The notes under the pieces: generated by a model | What the model saw: the letters and a program-made list of their open reading frames with translations, nothing else | Told to the model about the DNA's origin: nothing | The model's database searches: none | Virus record (IMG/VR): IMGVR_UViG_3300028176_000011 | Coordinates: 1-35,012 of that record | Strand: one strand, 5' to 3' | Origin: a virus | Length of the DNA stretch: 35,012 nt | In this document: in pieces, positions 14,401 through 21,690 of the stretch | How positions within the stretch are numbered: position 1 is the stretch's first letter | How the letters are laid out: the number at the start of each line of letters is the position of its first letter | Translations under genes and position numbers: made by a program

Positions 14401-14713
14401 CATCATACGCGTCCTCGCCCCAGTACCTCCACGGCCCGCACTTCTTGCTGCCGGCGACGCAGCTCGCCTGGGGACTCCCGCTCCCGGGGCAGTTGCCAGT
14501 TATCGAGACCGGCCAAGAAATTCCCGTGTCCGGCCTCGGGTAAGGCGCTCTGTTGGCTCCTGCCGGCGAGTGGTAATCCGCCACCCGGCTGGAGTTCACC
14601 ATCGTCCCGACGCTCTGCTCGTCACTGCGCGTGTGCTGGTAGCAGCCCCGGACTCCCTTCCGCCTTCCGGGCCATCCATCGCACGGCGGCCTATATGGTG
14701 CCCCGCTATGCAC
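11438..14713 (-). CDS. Very large Cys-rich tail or surface protein, 1091 residues
   Basis: The start is GTG 14713, overlapping the GT9 stop by one base, with a GGGGG-rich ribosome site about nine bases upstream. An ATG 38 codons in is the alternative. No enzymatic motif is seen. The protein is Trp/Tyr/Gly-rich and beta-prone and has roughly forty cysteines spread along its length, for example CRENGDECTGTGCNW with G-S-C-P-E-N-L-C and DCLAFSVCDPQVVC. Residues ~690-830 have two small beta modules (RVTKLTATLYELTTASPVMP, then GDLVDCTDVAGLGASLAVTV) like those in structural proteins. By size and position it is the central tail-tip or fibre protein. The cysteine count suggests disulfides outside the cell or bound metal. 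Confidence 0.7.
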   Translation of the reverse strand: MHSGAPYRPPCDGWPGRRKGVRGCYQHTRSDEQSVGTMVNSSRVADYHSPAGANRAPYPRPDTGISWPVSITGNCPGSGSPQASCVAGSKKCGPWRYWGEDAYDERSTAAGGVGCVGATVVTEVLNCFAAGGTPHDYSRCRKLGWKAVRAQRAWQGVHGMLSHDPYWRLDWQADIYGCTDLGTECGRFGFENAHTTPEANKYLSASTTGYTEHVCVDPSPPPDPGDTWASYAVSASVNPQTGVVTRDSVSWDSSQPDPTAPGFYFWTDGSTLLSMQSLAGMMILNGPDGLGQMHGYIAVWSSFVYGASGGIRPGRDETLGQNWYCDISGNTRTFYWYDWTISSWEVIGAFTYDPGTGSLNLSSRISKQGGWPGGEAYATLVISSGNTSYTTMEVDHYASSYWYTDTTTITGTLSNANNIADVYADARDALLGTWDLADDVTYPWRTDGITHIVPTVGRRETQTSWVDKTPIARSPLDGLVIVAGDTANSVAPWTDNAAAYANGDIVGAPLSYYNASLRGCGPCFDWEHVTWGACQGPDGFFATYPVAHGAWSGSPPGDGAAYDRGGTDISDALMPPEATRWTENDTTRWSFPPGWWAILRGDVLYLQKWAQIKLPWKAHNFARPCGEDRLLMDEPTVRCVQGVEQVGGKWRLSIDGATGISTNDYCRVGGLNSYGVPDGVYRVTKLTATLYELTTASPVMPGPTVAADISECGFLGKLRFPAAAGICGRMRVQGASQSGANVLITTEANNLMTGDLVDCTDVAGLGASLAVTVVDAVSFTVPGTLGAWSAGGYVKAHGAPDYWVDDDDSKGDFVVLLWRQDFREVGERARLITEYTDSAGCMNRPGNPGAAIRANQSSCGMPAEVYNLNVAEDCLAFSVCDPQVVCGSPNYTEEGIADVFRNGKTYAFDETDFWKMGDSRYGFVWQGAILFDMPDPLWQYPHKPCRENGDECTGTGCNWTMDDGSCPENLCVEETEGDYYFPHWAYCEARSSLPTDGAGHSVPALPTGLHINVLTVAELATASPSAPNGVVVPPPFGPYGDESAAEGGGGAWAPPETVTPWGTYIAMMYCTCRPGQFADDYKSQGVSVNCP

Positions 14714-15564
14714 TACTCGTTTCCCCCTTTACTCCCGACACTCCCAGCCAGCACATTGGCCACCATTTCCGGCGTCGCGTGCATCGGCAGGGTCTCGATC
14801 AGCGGCGAACAGGGGGCCCAAAGGTCCTCACCCACAGGGATTCTCCTCAGCACCACTCCCGGCAAGCCCAGCGCGGCCGCCAGGTGCATCGAGCCCGAAT
14901 CGTGCCCCACCCAGAACCGACACGCGGCCAGCTTCCCGGCGAACTCCACCACACTGTCATTCTTGAAAAGCTCAATATGGACAGGCAGGACAATCGGCGC
15001 CGGGATACTGAAGGGCGAACAGTTATCCGGGTGGCCGAACAACACCGCGTCCACCATGATCATCGGCAACAGCCGCGCCCACTTCTCGCGCGGCCACGTC
15101 TTGGCCTTCACGGCGGATGTCGGGCACAAGGCCACCCGCTCGGATGGCACCGTTCCCGGAAATCGAATCCAAGGAGCGCCACTGCCCGCCTTGAGGCCCA
15201 GCCCCTTCCGGAAGAACTCATAAGCCGGCATTCCAGCTTCCGGCCGGGATCCCGAGTGGATCACCTGTCCCTTGGTGGCTTTCTCAAATGAAGTCTCGTA
15301 CCCCCGATGGTTCGAAATGAAGGTCAGCACGATGTCAGCGGCCGCGATTTCTTTGGCTAGCACCACGCTAATTTCTGGCCCCGCCCCGCGCCACAGCGGA
15401 CATATCGGACTGCGCGTCGCCGCCCCGGTGGCCACCGCCAGTGCCCCATAGCGGCTCACCAGGACAATCTCCGCGTCAGGCTGCGCCGCGCGGATGTCCG
15501 TAATCGCCGGCAGCATGAGCACCAGGCTGCCCAACCCACCATCCTGCACAATCACGATCTTCAT
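14713..15564 (-). CDS. Glycosyltransferase family 9 (heptosyltransferase-like)
   Basis: This 283-residue enzyme has the GT-B two-domain layout. The N-terminal Rossmann half starts MKIVIVQDGGLGSLVLMLPA, with AQPDAEIVLVSRYG after it. The C-terminal nucleotide-sugar half has RVALCPTSAVKAKTWPREKW and the family signature VGHDSGSMHLAAALGLPGVV. GT9 enzymes move heptose or similar sugars to lipopolysaccharide core or glycans. It is somewhat shorter than typical cellular homologues (about 320-350). It sits between a small tail gene and the 1091-residue gene, in line with both, so it looks like an inserted cargo gene. It may modify host surface glycan or a virion protein. Confidence 0.88.
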   Translation of the reverse strand: MKIVIVQDGGLGSLVLMLPAITDIRAAQPDAEIVLVSRYGALAVATGAATRSPICPLWRGAGPEISVVLAKEIAAADIVLTFISNHRGYETSFEKATKGQVIHSGSRPEAGMPAYEFFRKGLGLKAGSGAPWIRFPGTVPSERVALCPTSAVKAKTWPREKWARLLPMIMVDAVLFGHPDNCSPFSIPAPIVLPVHIELFKNDSVVEFAGKLAACRFWVGHDSGSMHLAAALGLPGVVLRRIPVGEDLWAPCSPLIETLPMHATPEMVANVLAGSVGSKGGNE

Positions 15565-15586
15565 GCCTCTTCACTGGTGCTGGCAC

Positions 15587-15787
15587 CTAGCCGTAAGGAC
15601 AGTCCGTCTTCCCACCGCCACCACCTGCCGGCGGATCAATCTCCAAAATCACCCCCTGGGCGGTGTACTTCACCTTGTACCCGCGCCCCGGCAAAATCTT
15701 ATTCGCCCGCACCGCGTCCAACAGCCGCTTGAACCATGACGCTTGCTGGCTGGATCCAGAAGGAGGATTTGGCGCGCTGCCTAGCAT
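15587..15787 (-). CDS. Small tail-region protein, 66 residues
   Basis: The protein has a Pro/Ser-rich start, a helix (SWFKRLLDAVRANKIL), then PGRGYKVKYTAQGVILEIDP and a Gly-rich end. The R-A-N-x-I-x-P-G-x-G-Y pattern recalls small tail proteins of related prophages that precede large fibre genes. It starts four bases before the stop-side boundary of the 261-residue tail gene. Function unknown. Confidence 0.65.
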   Translation of the reverse strand: MLGSAPNPPSGSSQQASWFKRLLDAVRANKILPGRGYKVKYTAQGVILEIDPPAGGGGGKTDCPYG

Positions 15788-15790
15788 GGC

Positions 15791-16576
15791 TCAGATCGGT
15801 TCCCCGTAAATGATCGTCGGCCAAAGTCCATATTCATACTCCAGCTCGATCACCATCTTTTGCCGCGCGGCCGCGCGCACCGTCGGGTGCATTTTGAACC
15901 AGCCATACTTGAGGCCAGTACGCTTGCTCGTTTCCGTCGGCAGATTGAACATCACCGTGGCTGGAATGTCCTCGAAAGTCATCAGCGTGGCAGTCGAAAG
16001 GATCTTCCCCACGTTGGTCAGTGCCGCCTTGATCACGTACATGTTGCTGACCGTTCGAGTGCGTCGCAGCACCGGAGCATTCACTCGGATTGCGCGGAGA
16101 CCGTTCATCATGAGGACATACACCGCAAACGCATCCTCGCTGCAGGGGTCATCCGGATCGAACAAAAGGAGCGGATCTTCAGTTATTTTGGGAGGATTGG
16201 CGATCAAGTCCCGGATCACAACCTTGTTCGCGTCCGAGATGTTGTTGATTACCTCAACGTCCGCCTCGAGTACATCCTTCTCGACATGGCTCGCGTGGAA
16301 TTCCCAGTTGTCCACCGGCACTTCCGCCTCGGGTGGGACTCCCCCCTCGCCGCCGGAATGGACCGCATACCTCGCCTCCAGCTCGTCAATCCCGATCCCC
16401 TGCTTGACCTCGCAGCTCGCCCCAGACGCCACGCAGAGGCTATACTGCGCCGCGATCGCCGCCCGCGTCCCGTGCCATGACCGCGTCAGATAGGGCCCCT
16501 GGTCTCCCCACCCAAATCGCAGCGGCTGCTCATGCGCGCCGGTTAACCCGTTGATCTTTGGTGCTCGTGTGGCCAT
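15791..16576 (-). CDS. Putative distal tail/tail-tip protein, 261 residues
   Basis: Directly downstream of the tape measure, where siphoviruses encode the distal tail protein. The sequence is mixed alpha/beta without enzyme motifs (GWGDQGPYLTRSWHGTRAAI, then LMTFEDIPATVMFNLPTE and MVIELEYEYGLWPTIIYGEP). An acidic insert with CSEDAF lies in the middle. It has no signal peptide or membrane segment. Assignment to the tail tip is by gene order only. Confidence 0.6.
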   Translation of the reverse strand: MATRAPKINGLTGAHEQPLRFGWGDQGPYLTRSWHGTRAAIAAQYSLCVASGASCEVKQGIGIDELEARYAVHSGGEGGVPPEAEVPVDNWEFHASHVEKDVLEADVEVINNISDANKVVIRDLIANPPKITEDPLLLFDPDDPCSEDAFAVYVLMMNGLRAIRVNAPVLRRTRTVSNMYVIKAALTNVGKILSTATLMTFEDIPATVMFNLPTETSKRTGLKYGWFKMHPTVRAAARQKMVIELEYEYGLWPTIIYGEPI

Positions 16577-16594
16577 TCTAACCCTCCAAGTTTG

Positions 16595-17851
16595 TCAAAC
16601 CGGCGGATACGACATCGTATCCCCGTTCCCCTGGCTGGGCCGCGTATTATCCGCAATCTGCTGCAACACCGTAAGCTGCCGATTCGCGATTCCCTCAATC
16701 ACGCTGCCGCCGCTGCCCAGGAAGTTGCCCACCCGGAGCAAAGCGTCACCTCGATCCACCATTAGTTTCCTCGCGGGCGATTTACTTTCATCCGGAAAGA
16801 CATATTTGGCAACCACTGGCTTGTTAAGACGTTCAGTTTGATCCGATAATTCCTTCCGTAATTCATCCAGCGGCTTGGTCCATTTCTCGATTGTTTCCAA
16901 AGCCGCCTTCTTGGCATTCTCCGTTGGATCTCCGTTTTGATCCTTCCGGTACTGATCCAGCGTCATTCCCTTCTCGGCTGCCGATGCCTTGTCCTTTGCG
17001 ATTTCCTGCTCTAGCCGCTTCTTCTCCGCGTAGTATTCAGGTGAGGGACCACCAAATCCGCTGGCCATACTCGCTCCCAGCCGTGAAAGCTTTGCCTCAG
17101 GCGTAGCAACACCGGTGCCGAAAAAACTTTTGACCCACGCCCAACCCGCTGCGAGTCCTGCAACACACTTGTAAACCGTCTCCAAAAAAGTGAGGAGTGC
17201 CGGCACCAACTGGACCACGATGATCTTCGATAACAGCGAGAATTCATTCCCCAGCAGATCCAGCGCGACGGCTGTTTTCGTGTCCATAATGATCCCCAGC
17301 CGTTCCATGTGCTTTTTCAAGACTTGAAAATCGGTCAACAATACCGGGATTAACTCTCCAAACGCTTTCCCAAAGACTTCCTCCATTGGACCTTCCAGAT
17401 CAGCCTGATTCATTGTATGGACACTTTTCGCCACTGGACCCATAAACATGTCCTCTCGACTCATGCTATTCAGTTGGGTCTTATTAATGCCCAGACTTCT
17501 AAAAGCCTTTAGCGTAGCATCCGATCCCGCTCCACCGCCGAGCGCCTTCGCGCGAGCCTTTTCGATTTTTTCGAACCCATTCACCAACGTGCTCAAGTCG
17601 CTCCCAGCATCCTTCGCCGCCTGTTTTAGTAACTGGAGCTTTTCCACCCCAATGCCCAATCTCTGGCTCGCGTGCACCAGTTCACCCGCTATTTCAACCG
17701 TCCTAGCAATGGCCTGCTCGATGCCATATACCCCAAACGCCTGGATCAGCAGGTTCTTAAACCCACCCACGGCCCCGCTTCCTAGCCGCGCCAGCCCCTT
17801 CTCAAATCCGCTGCCATCCAGCGCCACTTCGCCGATGAGTTTAAGCCCCAT
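16595..17851 (-). CDS. Tail tape measure protein (short)
   Basis: This 418-residue protein sets tail length. It has the typical opening (MGLKLIGEVALDGSGFEKGL), coiled-coil stretches, a hydrophobic core at ~205-245 (VVQLVPALLTFLETVYKCVA, then GLAAGWAWVKSFF) and a charged helix (YYAEKKRLEQEIAKDKASAA). At the usual ~0.15 nm per residue a tail of about 60 nm is expected, short for a siphovirus. Its ATG overlaps the upstream gene by 11 bases and follows a GGAGGAG ribosome site. The pairing with the upstream 204-residue protein matches the chaperone/tape-measure arrangement. Confidence 0.88.
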   Translation of the reverse strand: MGLKLIGEVALDGSGFEKGLARLGSGAVGGFKNLLIQAFGVYGIEQAIARTVEIAGELVHASQRLGIGVEKLQLLKQAAKDAGSDLSTLVNGFEKIEKARAKALGGGAGSDATLKAFRSLGINKTQLNSMSREDMFMGPVAKSVHTMNQADLEGPMEEVFGKAFGELIPVLLTDFQVLKKHMERLGIIMDTKTAVALDLLGNEFSLLSKIIVVQLVPALLTFLETVYKCVAGLAAGWAWVKSFFGTGVATPEAKLSRLGASMASGFGGPSPEYYAEKKRLEQEIAKDKASAAEKGMTLDQYRKDQNGDPTENAKKAALETIEKWTKPLDELRKELSDQTERLNKPVVAKYVFPDESKSPARKLMVDRGDALLRVGNFLGSGGSVIEGIANRQLTVLQQIADNTRPSQGNGDTMSYPPV

Positions 17852-18455
17852 GCGTCTCTTTCTCCTCCATCTTTGCGATCTCCTCCTCGGTCATCAGGCT
17901 AACCAACCCCTGATTCTCCGCCCACTTGAAATAATCCTCAAGTGCCTTTGTCAGCGGAAGTTCGTTGATCTCCTCACCCGACCATCCCAACTCACCGCGC
18001 AGCGCGATTTCCACGGCCAGTGACCAATGCGCTCCGGACGTTTTAGGATTCTCCGTTTCATCCCAGTACTTGGGCACTACGGAGCCCTCCTCGATGTAGC
18101 GCTTGAAAAGCATCATCTTCTCAATGACGTTGAAGCTGTGACCCTTCCGCCACCATTTCCCGAGGACTGGAATTCTGCTTAGGAACGGCAAGGGAGATAT
18201 TTTACGCGCCCAAGTCTTCACTTCTCGGTTGAGCCGTAGTGAGGTTACCAACTCCATGAATTCGTCCACGCGGTGAGTGCAGATGACCAGACCAAGCAGA
18301 AGATCCGCGATACCAACCTCTTCCTTACCGTCCGCCACAAACCCGCACCCAAATCGCTTCAGCAGCCGATAGCGCCCCAGCGACAGCGGCTTCAGCGCCA
18401 GACCCAGAATGCGGAACGGCTCAGGTATGGCCGCCTGAAAGTAAGCGGCTTCCAT
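17841..18455 (-). CDS. Putative tail assembly chaperone, 204 residues
   Basis: The gene immediately precedes the tape measure and overlaps it, where tail assembly chaperones lie. The protein is helical with an acidic C-terminus (GLVSLMTEEEIAKMEEKETH) and a basic middle (RKISPLPFLSRIPVLGKWWR). The N-terminal part has F-R-I-L-G-L-x-L-x-P-L-S-L-G-R-Y-R-L-L, an element often seen in chaperone-like proteins of related phages. No clear slippery site for a -1 frameshift was found near the stop, so a single product is assumed. Confidence 0.65.
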   Translation of the reverse strand: MEAAYFQAAIPEPFRILGLALKPLSLGRYRLLKRFGCGFVADGKEEVGIADLLLGLVICTHRVDEFMELVTSLRLNREVKTWARKISPLPFLSRIPVLGKWWRKGHSFNVIEKMMLFKRYIEEGSVVPKYWDETENPKTSGAHWSLAVEIALRGELGWSGEEINELPLTKALEDYFKWAENQGLVSLMTEEEIAKMEEKETHGA

Positions 18456-18464
18456 TCGCCAGCC

Positions 18465-18902
18465 TTACGTCGCCACGCCAGTGATGCCCGGACACGCCTG
18501 AATCGGGAACGTCACCTTGGCAAAGCCCGTGTTGCTCTTGCTCACCTTCACGCCCGACTGCACTTCCCATGAAGTCCCGACCAGGCTGGGCATCGACGTG
18601 CAGCCCGTGATGCTGATGAACGAGCCGGGGTCTTTCAGCGAGGTCGTGGTGTTCGTCAGCGCCGCGGCCAGCGAAGCACCGGCCACGATCCATTCCAGGC
18701 TGGCCTCGTCATGGATGTCGCTCCACGCGTGTACCACCTGGTTGCCGTAACCATCGCGGACCTTTTCGCACTCTGCCACCTTGCTCTGGTCCGCACCCTG
18801 TAACAGCGTTCCAGTCACTCCCGTGATAGCGATGCCTTGGCCGCCATTGGCGTCTTTAGTGCCCACAAAGCCGAAATTTACCGCGATACCGTTGATCGTC
18901 AT
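18465..18902 (-). CDS. Putative major tail tube protein, 145 residues
   Basis: A small beta-rich Gly/Thr/Ser protein (NGIAVNFGFVGTKDANGGQG, VTGTLLQGADQSKVAECEKV, SWEVQSGVKVSKSNTGFAKV). Size, composition and position two genes before the tape measure match a tail tube subunit. Three cysteines are present. The only competing tube candidate nearby is the 79-residue gene upstream, which is too short. Confidence 0.65.
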   Translation of the reverse strand: MTINGIAVNFGFVGTKDANGGQGIAITGVTGTLLQGADQSKVAECEKVRDGYGNQVVHAWSDIHDEASLEWIVAGASLAAALTNTTTSLKDPGSFISITGCTSMPSLVGTSWEVQSGVKVSKSNTGFAKVTFPIQACPGITGVAT

Positions 18903-18917
18903 AAGTGTTTGGAGTTG

Positions 18918-19157
18918 TCAGAGGTTGAGTGCCAGCGGAATCAGCGAGATTTGGACGTTCCTCATCCCGACCTGCGCATCGCCCTGCGCATTGAGCCGAG
19001 CCCCATTATACAGCCCGGTAGAAATGCCGCTCACTTCCGAGTGGAGCAGCGTTTTCACCGCGGCGATCTGGGTGGCATCGGTCGCCGGCCCGGTAATCCC
19101 TGCGATTGCCGTCGAGATTCCCGCCAACGATCCGAGTCCAGTAACAGTCCATGCCAT
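18918..19157 (-). CDS. Hypothetical tail-region protein, 79 residues
   Basis: A small Gly/Ala/Thr/Ile-rich protein (WTVTGLGSLAGISTAIAGIT), with a polar half and a C-terminal strand (VQISLIPLALNL). It has the same direction and packing as its neighbours. No family recognised. It may be a minor tail component or a tail-completion factor. Confidence 0.6.
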   Translation of the reverse strand: MAWTVTGLGSLAGISTAIAGITGPATDATQIAAVKTLLHSEVSGISTGLYNGARLNAQGDAQVGMRNVQISLIPLALNL

Positions 19158-19197
19158 TCTGGCACCGCCCCACCGTCAACGCACCGACCCCGCCCCT

Positions 19198-19221
19198 TCA
19201 CGTTTCACGTTTCACGCTTCA
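19198..19221 (-). repeat. GTGAAAC microrepeat containing a stop codon
   Basis: The minus strand reads GTGAAGCGTGAAACGTGAAACGTGAAGGG. The first TGA in frame (19212-19214) ends the 162-residue tail gene. Same family as 21676-21690 and 28832-28866. Confidence 0.8.
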
Positions 19222-19700
19222 CCTGTCAGGCCCGCCCCGCACGCATAGCACCGGAAATGCAGCACATCGATCCAGAAGCCCTTCTCGTCCTTGCCGCTCT
19301 CCGGCGCCCCAAACTGCACGCTCCCGGGAAACACCGTCAAATCTGACACCGACGCCGCCAGTTGCTCCGCCAGGTCGTCCACCTGTAACACCCGGAACAC
19401 CCCTTCCACCAGTGCCTGATTCGCCGCCTTGAGGCTCGCCTCCTGGCCGGCCGCATCCCCGCTCCCGTCCTCGTTGGGCACCGCTGCCGACTTGATAGCC
19501 ACCGTCCCGTTCACGAAGTAATTCCCGGTCCCATAAGGATCGTCGTTCCCGTCCACCTCAGCCGAACAAATCACCATCGGCGGCGCCTGTTTATCTTCCG
19601 CCGACTTCCCCGTCACCACCTGGGCCGCGCCGGCCACGGCCGCCACCATCGCCGCCAGGGCCGTCTCCACCTTGTCACTGATCAAAAAGAGTTGCGCCAT
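19212..19700 (-). CDS. Putative tail terminator/minor tail protein, 162 residues
   Basis: The ATG at 19700 follows the upstream stop by two bases, with GAGGACGAAG as ribosome site. The N-terminus is an Ala-rich helix (KVETALAAMVAAVAGAAQVV). Beta segments follow (APPMVICSAEVDGNDDPYGT; NYFVNGTVAIKSAA) and then an alpha/beta end with C-Y-A-C. That is the layout of tail terminator (gpU/HK97 gp10-neighbour) proteins. It lies between a gp10-like gene and the tail tube. Assignment mainly by fold pattern and order. Confidence 0.6.
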   Translation of the reverse strand: MAQLFLISDKVETALAAMVAAVAGAAQVVTGKSAEDKQAPPMVICSAEVDGNDDPYGTGNYFVNGTVAIKSAAVPNEDGSGDAAGQEASLKAANQALVEGVFRVLQVDDLAEQLAASVSDLTVFPGSVQFGAPESGKDEKGFWIDVLHFRCYACGAGLTGEA

Positions 19701-19702
19701 AA

Positions 19703-20404
19703 TCACTTCGTCCTCACGCCGGCCGCCGTGGCCGTCTCCCGCATTTTCTTCTCCATATAATCCAGCATAGATTTTTTCTCCGCATCAAAAGCCCGCTGCA
19801 GAGCCGGCTCGCCATATTTATAGAGCGCGGTCTTGTCGTCCCTCCTCGCGATGGCCGAGTTCACGATCGTCGCTTTCGCTGTCCACCCCTCGCTTGCCGG
19901 CACCGCGTAACCCTTCGGCTGCCCAACCTGAATCGCAGCCTTCTCTAGCCGCGGCGCTCCGCGAGTATCGGCCAGTCCTAACAAGGTCTTAATCGCCGGC
20001 AACCACCCCGATTTGAGAAACGCAATCGATCTCAACCGGGCAGCGAGCAGCGCCCGGATCGCTTCGGTCATCTCGGCCCCATACAGTCCCCTTCCCTTCC
20101 CGCGCCGCTTGTTGATGATCAGAGCGGCCAATGGCACATGTTGCTCCATTCCCCACCGCGAAAAGCGTTTCACCGTCCTAAGCGACATCTCCACTGCCTG
20201 CTTCTTTCTTTTGATGATCCTCCCCAAGTCGCCCTTCATGGCCGCCTTATCCGCCTTGGGAGTCTCGATCACCGCCCGCCGGGCAATGAAGAATGCCTTC
20301 GTGTCGCAGATCTTCTTTGGGTCGCGTTTCGACCACGCCCGGTACTTCTTCAGCGTGGCATCAAACTCCCTGGTGTTTACCCGAAATGAAACAGCGTTCG
20401 CCAT
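19703..20404 (-). CDS. Putative HK97 gp10-like neck/tail-completion protein, 233 residues
   Basis: The protein is very basic and opens NAVSFRVNTREFDATLKKYR, like gp10/gpZ-type tail-completion proteins. A Lys-rich segment (KRDPKKICDTKAFFIARRAV) and a C-terminal helix (LQRAFDAEKKSMLDYMEKKM) follow. It is longer than HK97 gp10 (about 130) because of a middle insert with a KRRGKGRGLYGAEMTEAIRA helix. It sits between the head-tail joining protein and the tail terminator, as in lambdoid phages. Confidence 0.65.
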   Translation of the reverse strand: MANAVSFRVNTREFDATLKKYRAWSKRDPKKICDTKAFFIARRAVIETPKADKAAMKGDLGRIIKRKKQAVEMSLRTVKRFSRWGMEQHVPLAALIINKRRGKGRGLYGAEMTEAIRALLAARLRSIAFLKSGWLPAIKTLLGLADTRGAPRLEKAAIQVGQPKGYAVPASEGWTAKATIVNSAIARRDDKTALYKYGEPALQRAFDAEKKSMLDYMEKKMRETATAAGVRTK

Positions 20405-20409
20405 CGTGA

Positions 20410-20434
20410 TTTCAGCTTTTCAGATTTTCAGCGT
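20410..20434 (-). repeat. GCTGAAAA microrepeat spacer
   Basis: On the minus strand ACGCTGAAAATCTGAAAAGCTGAAATC fills the gap between the neck gene stop and the next ATG. A longer copy inside the scaffold gene (24831-24860) is translated. Confidence 0.7.
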
Positions 20435-20440
20435 TTGTCT

Positions 20441-20764
20441 TCAGACTCCTTCCGCCGCGTCATTGCACATCAGCGTGATCACTTCCTCGCCCGGCAGCAC
20501 CCCGAGTTTATCGATCCGGTATTTCTTCGACGCGAAGATCAGCGTCTGCTTCTCGCGCGGCCCAACCTCCGGCAGCACCGACTTACGCACGAACAGCAGC
20601 AGGTCAGCCGTCACCGCAAACCCACCCAGCCCCAGGATCTTCGAAGCCGTCGCCTCGTTTGGGCAACACGGGTAATCCACTCCCCCCCAGGTAAACACCG
20701 GCTTCCCCAGGCTCTTCTCCACCTCCCGCAAACTGCGCGTGATCTCGCGTGACAACCGATTCAT
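20441..20764 (-). CDS. Putative head-tail joining protein, 107 residues
   Basis: An N-terminal helix (SREITRSLREVEKSLGKPVF) is followed by a small beta fold (TWGGVDYPCCPNE, F-A-V-T-A-D-L-L-L-F-V, QTLIFASKKYRIDKLGVLPG, VITLMCNDAAEGV). That resembles gpFII-type attachment proteins, in which a short beta barrel binds the connector. Gene order (after head genes, before gp10-like) agrees. Two adjacent cysteines (C-C) are an oddity. Confidence 0.6.
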   Translation of the reverse strand: MNRLSREITRSLREVEKSLGKPVFTWGGVDYPCCPNEATASKILGLGGFAVTADLLLFVRKSVLPEVGPREKQTLIFASKKYRIDKLGVLPGEEVITLMCNDAAEGV

Positions 20765-20838
20765 ACCCCTGCCACAGGGTCAACCGTCGGTTTACCACGT
20801 TCTCGATCGACCGCTGACACTCAACAACACCGATGCTG

Positions 20839-20886
20839 GCTGTTGCATGTTGGCTATGGGCTATGGGCTGTTGGATGTTCGATGTT
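20839..20886 (-). repeat. Microrepeat forming the C-terminus and stop of a glycosyltransferase
   Basis: The minus strand reads GGGAACATCGAACATCCAAC, then AGCCCATAGCCCATAGCCAA. It encodes the last residues NIEHPTAHSP and the TAG stop (20854-20856) of the upstream glycosyltransferase. It continues into the 89-base spacer before the head-tail joining gene. Confidence 0.75.
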
Positions 20887-21669
20887 CCCGCCCCACTCCC
20901 TCTCCAGCAATCCCTTGGCCCTTTCCCCGTATTCTCCCCGCACATCCCTCCCCTCGCTCCTCTCCAGCGCGTGCAGCGCCACGCCATACCAGTAAATCTT
21001 CCACGCCAGGTGCTGCTTCATCAGCTTCGGTTCCTGCGCGAAAGCTGCATCATAGGACCGCGCCGTCGCAACCGCCCGTTGCAGCGTTATCACGGGATCC
21101 TGCTGCCGGGCCTCTGCCGCCATATAGTCACAGTGAGAGGCCATGAATCCATCCGCCGTCGCGTGAGTCTGGTGCAGCACATAGGAAGCAGGACCCGCAG
21201 GCACCACTGCCGCCCGCCCAGGCCGGCACGCAATTGTCGCGTGGACCACGTTCTGAACCACGGCGCGTCCACGGTGGAACAGCCGCAACTGGCCCGACCA
21301 CGACCAGGGCGAAGTCTCGACATGATCGCCGAAGGAGTAATACAGGTGCGGGACAACCACTCCATCCCAGTCACTGCCAACCCAAAACGTACCCGACTCG
21401 ATCACTCCCCGCGTCGGCACTTCCCCGGCCGTAAATATCCAGATCCAGTCATGTCTGGCCATCTGCACGATTGCCATGGAATCCTCGTGGCCCGCCCGGC
21501 TGAACGGAACCCTCTCCACGCGCGCCCCGGCCGCAGCCGCGATCTCCGCCGTGCCATCCGTGGAAGACTTATCCACCACCAGGACCTCGTCCGCCCATTG
21601 CTGCGCATGTCCCAGCGCCAGCCGAATCCTCCTCGCCTCGTTATACGCCAGAATCAAACAGGTAATCAT
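20854..21669 (-). CDS. Glycosyltransferase family 2-like protein lacking DxD
   Basis: This 271-residue protein opens MITCLILAYNEARRIRLALG. It has the nucleotide-binding D-K-S-S-T-D-G-T strand-turn, and the fold continues with A-R-V-E-R-V-P-F. The metal-binding D-x-D/E site is replaced by IFTAGEVPTRG where D-A-D-E is expected. The C-terminal helix region (QDPVITLQRAVATARSYDAA) is intact. The protein ends in ten residues encoded by a microrepeat. AAGGG five bases before the ATG, part of the GTGAAAC microrepeat, gives the ribosome site. It is either a metal-independent or acceptor-specific enzyme, or inactive. It forms a pair with the next-door double glycosyltransferase. Confidence 0.82.
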   Translation of the reverse strand: MITCLILAYNEARRIRLALGHAQQWADEVLVVDKSSTDGTAEIAAAAGARVERVPFSRAGHEDSMAIVQMARHDWIWIFTAGEVPTRGVIESGTFWVGSDWDGVVVPHLYYSFGDHVETSPWSWSGQLRLFHRGRAVVQNVVHATIACRPGRAAVVPAGPASYVLHQTHATADGFMASHCDYMAAEARQQDPVITLQRAVATARSYDAAFAQEPKLMKQHLAWKIYWYGVALHALERSEGRDVRGEYGERAKGLLEREWGGNIEHPTAHSP

Positions 21670-21675
21670 CAGTTC

Positions 21676-21690
21676 CCTTCACGTTTCACT
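21676..21690 (-). repeat. GTGAAAC microrepeat giving stop and ribosome site
   Basis: AGTGAAACGTGAAGGG on the minus strand holds the TGA stop of the 584-residue glycosyltransferase (21679-21681). Its AAGGG lies five bases before the ATG of the following glycosyltransferase. Confidence 0.8.

Noticed and set aside
9477-15564. Diversity-generating retroelement around the tail-fibre genes
   Set aside because: No reverse transcriptase gene is present anywhere in the window and no template/variable repeat pair was noticed.
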